DNA from: Pisaster brevispinus
Taxonomy: Eukaryota; Echinodermata; Asteroidea; Forcipulatida; Asteriidae
Assembly: GCA_023634235.1 (NCBI GenBank)
Contig: JAMKCF010000019.1
Coordinates: forward strand, 10,433,684-10,497,683
Direction of reading: 5' to 3'
DNA: 64,000 nucleotides
Part shown: positions 36,161 to 48,600 of the stretch, one piece after another
Layout: each line of letters starts with the position of its first letter
Position numbering within the stretch: position 1 is the first letter of the stretch
Made by a program: the position numbers and the translations under genes
Notes under the pieces: generated by a model
Databases searched by the model: none
Told to the model about the DNA's origin: nothing
What the model saw: the letters and a program-made list of their open reading frames with translations, nothing else

Positions 36161-38696
36161 TTAACGCTGGATTGGTCGACCGAACTATTCGGATGTATGG
36201 AAGATGAACATACTTGTGAGTACTAGTAATATATTGGGGATACATAAAATGGTCGTTCCTTACAGTGGCAATGACATAGCCGTGTAACACATCAGTTCCA
36301 GAGTTGGCAGCGAAGTCATTTTTTTTGCAAGTCCATGTCAATTCACAATTAAAGGCATAGTATACCTTTGGTTTTTGGAACCGTCTGATAATTTTAATCC
36401 TATATAAATGTAGGTATATACAATAAAACTAACCTGTGGAAATTTCACTTCAAAAGGTGGTCGCGTTTTTGAGATATCACCGTAAAAACTGGAGCAAATA
36501 TTTCCACGCAGGAAGAATATTCCCTAAAGGAATACACGATCTGAAAAGCGTTACGGCCGTAACGCTTCTCAGATTCAAGTTTTGGGGGATAAAAAGTGAT
36601 ATATTTTTCCATAACCGCAGTACTTCAAAGTGAAAAGTTTCTCAAAATGCATTATACTATCAAAAGGTGTTGTACTTCTTACCAAGTAAGTTTTTATTGC
36701 CATTAATTTTCAGACTCATTACCAAACGTATACCTTCCCTTTAATTCAGTGCTAAAAGTTACAAGTCAAGTCACAAGTAAAAAAAACAGCGACTCGAGCC
36801 AACAACTCGGATCGGTTCTAGTTAACCACCAACCCCCCAACCCCGCCCCTCCCTAACCTCAGTGAAATATTCCTCTCACTGACTAAAACAAAGTTTAATT
36901 TGGGGGTAGGTGGCAATCGGGCCAAAGAAATAAGTGGTGAGTGGGGCTTTTCAATTTTTACAAAGAGAAACTAGTCAAAGACTTACATTACTGTTAACGG
37001 TGGGTGCTATTTGTTCAGACACCCATATGTTCAGAAACGCACCTGATTTGCATGCTAGGGTTACGGTTAGGGTCAAGGTTATAAAGGTTGAGAACAATAT
37101 TGCAAGGGGTGTCGAAACCATATGGATGTCGAATGGTGTGTAACCATTGTTAATCATATGAGTTGATGTACATGTACTGTGAACAACTATGCATTTTAGA
37201 ATTATTTTAAAAGGTATGGGCCGACTGCGTGTAAAGATGTTTAAATTTTGATAAATTCATTTGTTTGATTTGTTCTTGTTTTGGCTGATGATTGTGCAGG
37301 TTTATTAGGAGCCTTTTGCGGCCCGTGCTTGGCATGTTCCCTAGCCCGTCAGCTCGGGGAATCGTGGCTGGTCGTTGCTGGTGTTCCCGGTGGCGTCACC
37401 GCGTTACGAACAAAACTCAGAATGCAGCAGAACATCGAGGTGCGAAACTCCTCCTTTCCCTCATTATCCATTACGGGAAAGCTCCATTAAATAATTTCAG
37501 AGTTTTGGCCACAAAACTCGGAAAGTATTCATCCTTTTCACCAATTAGGTGTGTTTACAATGAATTACTTTGGGTCATTAAACTTAATGGATGAGCAGCT
37601 AATCTGCCTGGGGTGGTCAGCAGCCCTACTGGTTTGTGCACGATCCAATTATGTCCACTGTATGGAAAAGGAATTACATGGAGATACCAGGTCTGAGCTG
37701 TCAGACGAAAAGGATGTTTTATTTGAGCCTCTTTCTTTAATGGAGCTTTCCCGTAATGCTTAATTGCATGAAACTGCTTCGATTGTACTCAAGTTTGATT
37801 TCTCCGCTCATTGCAATCGTCCATGATTTTACTTAAAAAGGAAAGACACAAACCAAAGGAATGCTCTCATAGGCAGCACAGTGACGTAACCAGCGGGCAC
37901 GGGGGTGTGAGTCCTACCACATGAGATGGATAAATGCACAACTGAATGCTTCCGTCTACACAAAATGCCCCCCCCCCCTCAAAACAATAAATAAATAAAT
38001 AAATAAATAAGTAACATAATAAAGAAAACAACGATTTTTGTTAAAGAATATATTATAAGTAAATAAAAAGTTTAACAACTAAAACAAAATGATTTAATTA
38101 TAAATGATTAAATAAATATATAAATAAATTTAGTCCCCCCAAACCAAAAAATAAATGCCTTTGCCCCTGCTAAGTTGCCCCTCAAATGAAAATGTCTGGT
38201 TACGCCACTGCTAAACAAAAACGATGCATAAAACACTCACGTGGTCGTGATACTTTGTGCATGTTTATCTGTTAGTTTGGTAGTTCTGCTGGGGTTGTTG
38301 CGTGTGTTTGTTTGTTTCTAACTTTCTTTCTTTCTTTGTTGCTTACTTGGTATTTCATTAATTTAAAAAAAAACCAAAACAAATTATGCAATAGGTTTAT
38401 TTTCTCAGTGGGATGGGATGTAGTCACAATAATCAAGCTTATGAATCGAATAAATCTCAAATAATTGCTTTAAATGATCCATACTATTTAGTTAGATACT
38501 CTCGATGTAGAATCGTTTTATCTGTGTACTGAGGAGAAAGTCCAAATATTGCATAATTTGATTTGTATTTTTTGTATCTATTCAATTTAAGGGTTCTGTT
38601 TGTGACGACTGTCTGAAGTTAACTTTTTGTTGCCCCCTGGCCCTTTGTCAGATGGCCCGTGAGTTGGATAATGCCGAGATAGGTCGTGTGGGGTAA
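36161..38696 (+). CDS. PLAC8/cornifelin-family cysteine-rich protein (start exon not found)
   Basis: Three exons fit in phase: 36161-36215, 37300-37439 and 38592-38696 (TAA at 38694-38696). Preceding acceptors are TTGTACAG, TTGTGCAG and TTTAAG; donors are T/GTGAGT and GAG/GTGCGA (the latter weak). The joined protein reads WSTELFGCMEDEHTC, then LLGAFCGPCLACSLARQLGE, PGGVTALRTKLRMQQNIE, GSVCDDCLKLTFCCPLALCQ and MARELDNAEIGRVG. That is the complete PLAC8 domain, including the hallmark CxxCLAC and CC-P-ALCQ motifs. PLAC8 proteins are small Cys-rich membrane- or cytoplasm-associated proteins; the plant and fungal relatives act in metal transport and cell-size control, and the animal role is less defined. 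A short 5' exon with the ATG must lie upstream and was not located. The second intron holds a hAT-like MITE. Confidence 0.88.
37882..38215. mobile_element. hAT-like MITE in PLAC8-like intron
   Basis: The left end CAGTGACGTAACCAG and right end CTGGTTACGCCACTG are inverted, with poly-C/AATAAATAAAT sequence between. The ends match those at 56104-56279. No matching 8-bp target duplication is seen for this copy. Confidence 0.65.
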
Positions 38697-38781
38697 ATGA
38701 CCCTGGAGTGCCACATCACGACGACGTCATCTAAGAGAATAATCTTGGTGGCGCCACTTTGGGAGTCAGACTCCCCCTGTG

Positions 38782-38904
38782 TAAGGCCGCGTCTGAATCA
38801 AGCAACTTCGGCTGCGGCTATGATTTAGCTGCTGTGGCAACGTTGAAGAATAGGACTTTTCAGCCATAGCCCACTGCTGAAGCCATTGTTGGGACACGGC
38901 CTTA
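38782..38904. mobile_element. Diverged PIF/Harbinger-like MITE
   Basis: GGCCGCGTCTGAATCAAG at the left and TTGGGACACGGCC at the right, flanked by TAA and TTA. Internal GTTGAAGAATAGG is shared with the copy at 9012-9140. It is downstream of the PLAC8-like stop codon. Confidence 0.6.
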
Positions 38905-41900
38905 TCCGTCATTGGCTGGATCACTGTGCCATCATGCATTTGAAGTATAGAACGTCCTTGGCAACACTCTTAGCGACAGTCATAGCCATAGCTGTAGCCA
39001 ATTCAGAGACAGCCATACTGCCATACGGCCAAACTGCAGCGTGCGCGTTTAAGACAGTGCGTGCGTGTAGACGCGCATCATATTTGAACAGGCAGTCCAA
39101 CTCCCAAAATGTCAGACCATAGGGCAGACAGAAGCTGAATCTGACACCAGCGTAATTAAGAGGGTCTTTGAGCTGGTTCATCCCACATTGCAAAACCAGT
39201 GTATCAATATGGCTTCCTAACATTACATGGTATCACTGATTCAAAGTGTTGTTCCCATTTCGTCCTTGTCCTGTCCGCACAGATCCACAATGATACCCCC
39301 CCCCCCCCTCCCACAAAAGATCCAAGACAAACACTTCTTTTCGTGATATCCAATTCGCTCGTCCCCAGCGCCTTGCCTTAAAACCAAAGGATAGGATAGG
39401 CCGCTGGGGCCGAGCGAAGATATCCAATCGATAGCAGGCAACTGTGATGCCCCACCCACAAATCAACAACCTCTTGGAAACAGCAGCTTGGCCATTCAAA
39501 CTGAAGAGAACCGAAACATCAGCCATGACACCAACGTGATGTGATGTCTGAAACATTCTGTCTGTCGAGAAAGACTTTATACATGGGTGAGATTGCAGGA
39601 AATATCAACAATCCAGAAAATTTGGTGACAATGTCCTCATGGTCTGGAGATGAAGGCCGTGAATTTACGGGATGGTCCATCTCAAGGTGTACAGACTCCA
39701 TCAGAAATCTACAAGTTGTGCCTAAAGTCTTTCATCTCTTTGATGGCATTTTTGTTTCTTTTAAAGAAAATCAGGAGAAGGGAGATCGCTGAAGAATCCT
39801 AAAACCAGGACAAATCCTAACAAATCTCATGCCTGCTTTAGAGGCCCTAATTATGTGTTATTCAAAGGATCTACTCATCTATTTAATGAGGGAATAAACC
39901 CAGTTTTGAGTTTTGGCAGAAAGTGTCACAGTTGAACTGATACAACTGTTGCATCAAGAATAAACAACATGAAGTATAAAATTATGTTGTTCTACATTGA
40001 CTGGGTTATTTTATAAATAAATGAGAGTGCAATTCCATTCAGTAAAACATTGTTTTAAAATTTCATTTAGATTTGTATACTTAAAATTTGATGTAAACTT
40101 ATTTCTCAGTTCGTATAATAAAGTTAGCTGAACACTTCGACCCTATATCATAGAGCTGCTCAAGCGGAAGAGTTTGCTTAACAGTTTTCTGCTAAGCAAA
40201 AATCAGCAGGACACCAGTCACAGATGGTACATGTGACATGATATTTTGGGCTGGTAAACATATTCTGGTAAGCATATTGTCGAGCTTAGCTCCTTCTTAT
40301 GCTAAAAGCAGCTGTACACAATTGGGCCCAGGTCAGCTTGTCATAAAATTGCCAGGTTTTTGTTATTTATGATTTTGCACCATGCCCCGTATAAGCAAAC
40401 TTTACAAAGAAATGTAACTAGAGTACCTGACAATATAGATGGTGCTGGTGTGACAATTTATGTCACATGATTACTGAATCTAGCCTAAATGTGGACAGAG
40501 GAGACATTTGTACATAATTCATTTTTGGAAGAAGCAACAACTTTGTACATTTTGTATAGATGCCAGACTAAAGTTTATTAATAGGACACATGGAAACATC
40601 CAAACTCGTATTCAACACTGTGGACTAAATTACATGTCAACAAGTCTTCAGACTTATGGCCAAAAGATTTGGGGCCCAATTTCATAAAGCTGTTACGCAG
40701 TAAACACTGCTTAGCAAGTTTCTATGCTAAGCAAAAAATGAGTGGGACACCAGTCAAAACAGAGTAAACTTTATGGAATTTTGGCTGGTAACACATTTCT
40801 GCTAAGCAATATTTTTCTATGCTAAGCAAATTTTTGTGCTTACATGTTTTATGAAATTGGTACGCAGAATTGGTATTAAGCATTGCCAAGAAATACCTAG
40901 CCATTACCACCCACCCCCACCCCCACCATGAACCATATTATTTCCCTTCCATCTAACCCCAGTAGAACAGGGAGAGATTACAGGCCTATCATTTTTGCAT
41001 TTTTTCAATTTTCTTTAAAACATTTTATTTTGATAGGTTGCATTGGTTCCCTTTTACAATCCAGTTTAATCCAGTTTGGAATCCAGTCTAATCCAGTTTG
41101 GAATCCAGTCTAATCCAATTTGGAATCCAGTTTAACCCAGTTTGGAATCCAGATTTGAAAAGTAAACCAAGTTCTGTCAATTTGTCATCACACCATAAAG
41201 AATTTATCAAATGTCACAATACCAACCATTCTTTCTTGATGTTCTATCCCAATGCTTATCACTTTGTTTATTAAAATAACTTTTAAAAATGTACACCAAC
41301 AAATTTAGTGAGTTGCTTAAAATTGTATCTTAAAAAAAGAAAAGCTATTTGCTTATTAGATTGTCCAGCACAATGTCATGATTGGTAACAAGCGAATGCA
41401 CAATTGGAACTCCTCAGACTAAATCTAGTGTAGCTATGTCACACGGTTAGGGGCAAGATTTTGCTACACAACCTCTTGATCAGCAAAGACTGGTGCCCTT
41501 GTGCCACACATTTCATTGAGACTTTTGTATGAATGTTTGTCATATCTTATGCAACTTTAGAAAAACGCTGGTCCCGAATCACTTCCTACAATGTTTCCAA
41601 CGTTTGCATTATCTACTTTGTGAAACTAAACTTCATTCAGATGCTTTTTCCCATGGAAAAACTCCCCCCCCCCCCCCCCACCCGTCTCCCAACCTATTTA
41701 CAGGCAACCAGTTCCAGGCAGTCTCCAAGAAGTACAGGCATTTACATTGGAATATTCAAACACTTCTTGGGAATCGTAAGACCATTATTTGACTCATTGG
41801 TTACCAAAGTGGTCAAGGGTTCGATTTCACAAAGCACTAAGATTCATCTTAAGACATGTAAGATAGGTTGTCAGTATCACCACAGTGATTTGTATTGAGA

Positions 41901-42180
41901 CATCACACTTTGCTTAGCAATTAAGATTGATCACACAGTTAAGATCAATCTTAACTCTTTGTGGAATCGGCCCCTGTAGCAGGCACTGCACTTGGTTGCC
42001 AGCAAAAATTGTCTCATTTGACAAGGCCCTTAGACCCCAGTGCATCTCAATTTCCATAAAACTGGAACTCTCCGGTGTAAATAAAAGCTATTTATAGACT
42101 GTAAATATACAATTAATAAATACAAAATAATCTCAATGACTAGTAAAACCTGAGGTAATAAAAACTAAACAGGAAAATTT
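38905..42180. other. Repeat-rich intergenic region
   Basis: No gene recognised. It holds palindromic-family copies at 40135-40332 and 40672-40862 (GGGCCCAATTTCATAAAGCTG... TTTTATGAAATTGG), a 22-bp tandem array at 41055-41152 (GGAATCCAGTCTAATCCAG units) and a poly-C run at 41664-41680. The overlapping ORFs at 39233-39792 show no family signature. Confidence 0.5.
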
Positions 42181-42332
42181 CCCACTGTTTTATTATTCAA
42201 AACAATGTGTAATAGATTGTAATGTACCTGTGCCAAGCCTTGTGCTAGTAAACTGTGCATTATCCTTTCCCTCAGGAAGTTTTAGTAGCCCAGATTTTAA
42301 ACATTTTTATATACATTGATGATATTGATTGG

Positions 42333-42560
42333 TCATACAGTAGGAGGGTTGACTGTGTACTGTGTAGATGCATGCACCACATGAACTCGTATATATTGCA
42401 GGCTTGTCTAGTTTAACATATCATTCAAAACCACAGTGGATGATATTGAATGGTCAGACAGTAGAAGGGTTAACTGTGTATTCTGTAGATTAATTTACCA
42501 CATGATATTTTTACAGGCTGGCATAGTTTATCACTCAAAACCATAGTTGATGGTACTGAG
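42333..42560. repeat. Dispersed ~119-bp minisatellite, locus 2
   Basis: About two units with CAGTAGGAGGGTTGACTGTG, TACTGTGTAGATGCAT and GGCTGGCATAGTTTATCA, homologous to 20446-20725. It lies directly downstream of the UBAC2 stop codon, possibly within its 3' UTR. Confidence 0.8.
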
Positions 42561-42610
42561 TTAATCAATAAACAAACTAAATACACCCGGCGTCTTCCTG
42601 GAACACCTCA

Positions 42611-45600
42611 TCAGCCATCCTGAAGCAGTAAGTTTGTTGCCATAGAAACATTGTTGTGTGTCGCTAGGAGGGCCTGTACCACAGCACCTCGATTGAACCC
42701 CATGTCCGTTAATTGTTGAACCTGGAAGTAGTTCAATAAATAAACAGAGTTTTACTACTGAGCCGTCCTAGGAACCCACTGAACTTTACTTTAGGTTCTA
42801 AACTTAAGTTCTAAAAGCAGAACTGGCATTTTGTAGAAGACCTGGACCGAATTTCATAGAGCTGTTTAAAGAATTGGTAGAGCTGACAAAATAGTCGCAG
42901 AGAGTGTTCATGTTTTGTGTGATCAACCATATATAAAAACCATGTACAGCTTTCAACATGTACAGAACATATTGTCTCTCAGTTTTAGTTGTAAAAGCTG
43001 AAATCAGCTGTTGCGTATTTTGTAGGTTTTCAGATATAGTTTTCTTGAATACGACTTCATTTTCGGAGGAAATATTTCACAGGGAAAAATGGTTCTAGTA
43101 TGAGCGTCATTATCAGTAAATTTCAGGCTGAAATTAAACGATCAAGTTTTTTGTATCCTCACCAATCTGGTATAATCCCTTTAAACAGGAAATATTTCTT
43201 GACAACTTTCTGCTAAGCAAAACTGAGTAGGATACCAGTAGCAGATGGCACATGGTGTTTTGGCTGGTAACCATATTCTGGTAAGCATAATATTGTTGTG
43301 TTAAGCAACTTTTTGTGCTTAAGGGCTCTTTGAAATAGGCCCCTGATCAGCACACTGGTCAAAGCATCGAGTAATAAAGTAGCTCTTCGCCAAGCCAACA
43401 TCAGTGGTTTCCTTGAGTTTGTGTTGCACACTCGCCAACTTCACTAGTGAACCGCAAGTTTTTCACTTTTACTTGTTAAATTCACAGGTTTTTTTTCCGA
43501 CCAAACCTCGTTTTTTTTCTTTCAACTAGTTACTACTCATGCCCCCTTCATGGCAATGTGGCCTTCCCCTACAAACTCAAGAAGATCTTTGAGTGTTTGT
43601 AAAACTGCTGGTACTTACATGTTCCTCTGGTATTGAGTTTGTATCTCTGCTTGTGCTTGGCAGGTTAGGGGACGCCTGGCTGGTAGAGGGCGCTGTGCCG
43701 GGCTCTGTGTCTGGAGTGTCTCCTTTGACGAAGTCAAAACAGTAAAGCAAAGAATTTCAAATTTTCATACATAGGGCAATAGACGAAAAGGGCAATAGGG
43801 CAATAGACAAAAAGCCCCTTTCTTGCAAGTTGTGTCGTGTTGTGTAGTGGTGTGTCGTAGTGTATCGTGGTGTGTTGTGGTGTGTCGTGGTGTGTCGTGG
43901 TGTGTCATGGCTGAACGGTCACGCACTACGGACCCAAGCTCATGTTTCTAATCAGCAGAGTGTGGGTTTGAGTTCCGGTAATGACACTTCACAATTATTG
44001 CTTCGTCCTTCGGATGGGACATGAAGCCACAGGTCCCGTGAGTTGTGTAATGCACATAAAAGAACCCATTTACACTTTATCACTAGGAGAAGGGGTTTGC
44101 CCCGGTGTTTCTGACAGTAGCTGGCAAGTGCACCACATCACTTTGTAAGCTCTTATATATAAATCGGTCTCCTAACTCATAACGACATCAAAACCTGTCT
44201 TAAAAAGTGTTTCTCTTTGTTCAAGTGCCTTGAGCACCTTATTGGTGGATACGCACATGTAATAAGACTCCATTATTATTACTATTAATACCAAATTGGT
44301 AACACCGGCAATTGTTTCTGTATTTGAACCTACCGGTGCTACTAGTGGGTGTTTGACGTTGTCTGAACATTGATGCTAAGCTGCCTGATGACCTCGCTGC
44401 AAGAGGGGCACTCTGTTGAACAAGATGAAAATCAAACGATCGTTTCCAATAATAGACTATAAGGAAACAGGAATAATCATTCCTTGTGAGCAGAATACTT
44501 TGGTTAACTGTTTTATATAGTATAGCGTGTCGTGGCAGTGGGTTGAGAGACTTTTGCATACTCTAATAGGTCAAGAGCATCAAACACAAGTTCTGACCAC
44601 TGACTCATTGGGGTGTGGGTTCGACTCCCGGTCGTGACACTTGTGTTCTCGAGCAAGATACTTAACTATAATTGCTTCACATAACCCAGGAGTAAATGGG
44701 TACCAGCAAGGGTAGAGATTGTTGATGTGAGAATATAGCAACCTGTGCGCCAATTTGGCTGCTGGAGCTGCATACTCTAAAGGAGTTGAGATGGTTCCAG
44801 GAATGGTTAAGGCCCGATGAAAAGGGGAAGTAGTAGTGTGAGGCACTTTGATTCAATGTTCAAAAGTGCACAATAATTGGCTATTACTATTATAGTAAAT
44901 GTGAATCAGGTTGGCATTAGTGGTTTCTTTCCCAGCCTTTCACCTCTTTGGACCCGGGTTCGATTCCCCCCACAGACTGGAGCTCACACACTGAACTGTT
45001 TAAGTGAGGAGTCCATACAATGATCTCCTTCTAAACTAAACTTGTACTTACAAAAGGAACATGGCAGATCAGTCTCCAGCCTATGACTAGAGCAGGCTAA
45101 CCGAAATGTAGAGACCAAACTAATCTCACTCGGGCAAAGTGAATATAATTCCCCCTGACCCACTCTACAATGCCACAGTAGATAAACAGCAGGATAAGTT
45201 CATTTAGAGAAGTTTGTTTAGAACTCAGCAGGACAAATCAGGTTTTGAATCGAACTTTTCAGAACCACAACTCATAGAGAGATTATTCCCACGGTGTTAC
45301 TGCAAACCAAACTAAATAGTGTTCCTGCCATGTAAGGTTTCAAATCCTACTCAACTTACAATGGTCGGTCGTTGCCTGAATGCTTCTCCTCTCCTTCTTG
45401 CCTGCTGTCTGTACTGCCTGGCCTGAGCAAACATCATCTGCTGTTCGATCAGTTCCATTCTCTGCTGCCGCTGTAGCTCTAATGTTGCCCCCATTGGAAG
45501 AGCCACATCCCCAGGGGGGCTGGACCTCAGAATGGGTCCTAGGACAGTAGCTGCCAGGCGGCTTAGGGATGAAGGAATCCGAAGCCAGGATTGAAGGCGG

Positions 45601-48600
45601 AGGAAGTTGGAACGATACAGGAGCCCCGATAAGAGGCCACATCCGACAACGAGAATGGATTGGGTCGACTGAGCTACTAACTGGAGGTGGGAAAATATGG
45701 ACAGGAGACATAAGAAACCCATGTAATAACAAACGAGTAATTTGGATCGTTTTATAAAATACAAGACAAATTTCACAGTACTCTTGTTTGTAAAAAAAAA
45801 AAAAACCATTTCTCCAATTCTCAAGGCACTGCACGGGCTCCCAGTTCAAAAATGCATGACATCAACATCACCTTCTCGTCTAATCAGTCTGTCCTTGGCA
45901 CGGCACAAACATACATCAGAACCTAATACATCTTCATGCACCACCCAGGCAGCTCAGATCATCTGACACCAAACTTCTTCACATTCCACATACACACCAC
46001 TCATGGGGAACCCGATCCTTCTCACACTCTAGCCCACCACTATGGAATGAACTCCCTCCCAATCTCCAACAAGTCACTCCATATACCAAGTTCAATATCC
46101 ATGAAACATTATACATGAAAACTATGTGCATTGCTTGGCCTGCATTTTCACTTAAAGGATTGCGCAACACGCGTGACCAACACATGAGTTTCTGGCCTTA
46201 CATGTACATGGCATGATATTACCAGAAGAGTGGGGACAGTAGAACAAAGGAATACAAAAGGGCCAATGCTGTCCTCACATTGGAATCCTTTGTATTTTTG
46301 TGTCCTCACATTTTGTCAAGCGCTAAGTCCATGGATAGTGTTAAGTTAGAGGGACAAAGGAAAGTCCTCACATAGATAGCAATGTAAGAATACATGTACA
46401 TGCATCAAATTATTGCTATCTATGTCAGGGCTTTCCTTTGTCCCTCTAACATAGACTTAGCACATGAACAAATGTGAGGACACAAAAATACAAAGGATTC
46501 CAATGTGAGGACAGCATTGTCCCTTTTGTATTCCTTTGTTCTACTGTCCCCACTCTTCTGGTAATACCATGCCATCATTCACAGAAGTGTGTGCATGCTA
46601 AGATTTACATAAACAATGTACTAAGTACAGGAATGTCCGGAGACCTACTATCCCGGCCAAAATGCTTGGGCCACCCATTCCCTCTTCCCTTCCCCCGTGA
46701 CAATAAACATTCCCTCCCCCGTCCCCTCACTCAATGTTGATGGGAGCACAGACCGAGCAATGAGAGCCAACAGTGAAAGGGGGCACGGGGGCCGTGGTGC
46801 TGGGGCCCAACGAGACATAGCCGGGATTGTAGCGTCCAAAACTCCCCTGTTGTATGCAATAATAAGACACTTACTTGCAATCCCAGAATGTAGACAAACC
46901 ATTTCCCACTCAGTAAGTGACTAGCCATATTTTGTACAGTAAGGTAGGGCAGGTCAAGGAGGAAGGGTACAAACATCGACACAATAATACCAGTCCTGAA
47001 AGCATCAAACAAAAAAGGTGTCAAATTCATGTAAAACTGCTGTTAAAGGCAGGGTATACTTTTGGTAGTTGTCAAAGACCAGAGTCCTCACTTGGTGTAT
47101 CCCAACATATGCACAAAATAACAAACCTGTGGAATATTTGTTTGGCTCAATCATCAAAGTTGCAAGAAAACAATGACAGAAAAAAACACCCTTGTTGCAT
47201 AGAATTGTGTGTTTTCAGATGCCTAAAGCCTTTCTTAGATTCAAATTTTGGGGTGAAAGTTACCTCTTTCTCATTATTTCAAAGGGTGTTGTTTCTAACA
47301 ATGTTTTATAATATCAGCAGCTCTCAAATGCTCTGTACCCAAAAATTGATATAGTCATTAATTTTTGAAGTAATTACCAACGGTATACCTTCCCTGTAAT
47401 CCCAGCAGTGTCTCGTTAATCTGATTTTTCAGACCGACAGTGTATTAACACTTCCGATTATATCTGCCCTGTTAATAATTTCTATTGGTTACAACCAAAC
47501 CAATTACAACATTAACATTATCTTTGTGAAAGTTTAAGTTGTGACCGACATAAAGTTTGGGAAGTCATCTTTGAACGTGTGTTACATACCTTTACCTGAC
47601 CAGGGAAATTTTTTACAAAAACTGCTAAAAGTAATTAAAAAGTAAATTTGTTCAACAGTTTTGAAGTAAACACTCACGGTCCTGGGGTCCAGTGAATTGG
47701 GATGCTCCCTTGTTGATAGTTCTGCACAGCGAATAGTGCAGCGACTTCTAAACATGTCGTTAGAACACCATTAGCAAGGAAATACGACTGAAATTAAAAC
47801 AAAAATAATTTTACATTCAAAGAATTTTTTGGAGAAAATTATTTTACACGTCTTTACCGTTGTGGAAGACAAGGAAACAATTATAAGGTTAAACTGCTGG
47901 GTACTTTTACTGCCGTCTTAACCCTTCTACTCATTTTTCATAGAGATAACCAACTATTTGAAACCATTCAGTTGAACAGGCTGCATAGAACTAACTGTGT
48001 ATGGTGTACTGTGTAGATCCATTCATATTGCAGGCTGGCATAGTTTATCTGTCATTTCAAAATCGAATGGTCAGACAGTAGGAGGGTTGACTGCTTTGTG
48101 CGGATGCATTCACCGCATAATATCATATTGCTGGCTGGCATAGTTTATCTATCACTCAGAACCAAAGTGGATGATATTGAATGGTCAGACAGTCCGGAGG
48201 GTTGACTGTGTACTGTGCCGATGCATTCACCACATGATACCATATTGCAGGCTGGCATAGTTTATCTATCAATCAGAACCAGAGTGGACTACATTCAATA
48301 GTCAGACAGTAGGAGGGTTTAAACAAACCAATCCATTCAGCTCCTTCCTTAACTGCACTGACCAATCACTACAGCGAACACACGCCCCAAAAGCCCTACA
48401 GAATGTTAACACCTTTAAATCCCACAAGAAAATGTAAGCACTCTCTAGCCATTTGCTTGATGCTACAACTACTACCATTGGTTGACAGTTGCTATGGTGG
48501 GAGGGGATTCAAGGATCAGAACCAACTCACTGCAAACTTAGTTGATCCGTAGCGTTTTTCAAATATTCGGAAGTTGTACATCAGCAGCAAACCAAGCAGG

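Noticed and set aside
39233..39792. Overlapping ORFs on both strands as a gene or pseudogene
   Set aside because: No family signature in any frame; includes a poly-C run and a short hairpin (CGCTCGTCCCCAGCG / CGCTGGGGCCGAGCG).
44610..44640. tRNA-like B box (GGGTTCGACTCCCGG) as a tRNA gene
   Set aside because: No cloverleaf with paired acceptor and anticodon stems can be drawn, and the same sequence with a fixed body occurs several times, so it is a SINE head.
46917..47354. 145-residue plus-strand ORF
   Set aside because: It is antisense to UBAC2 exon 5 and the adjoining intron repeat; no recognisable domain.
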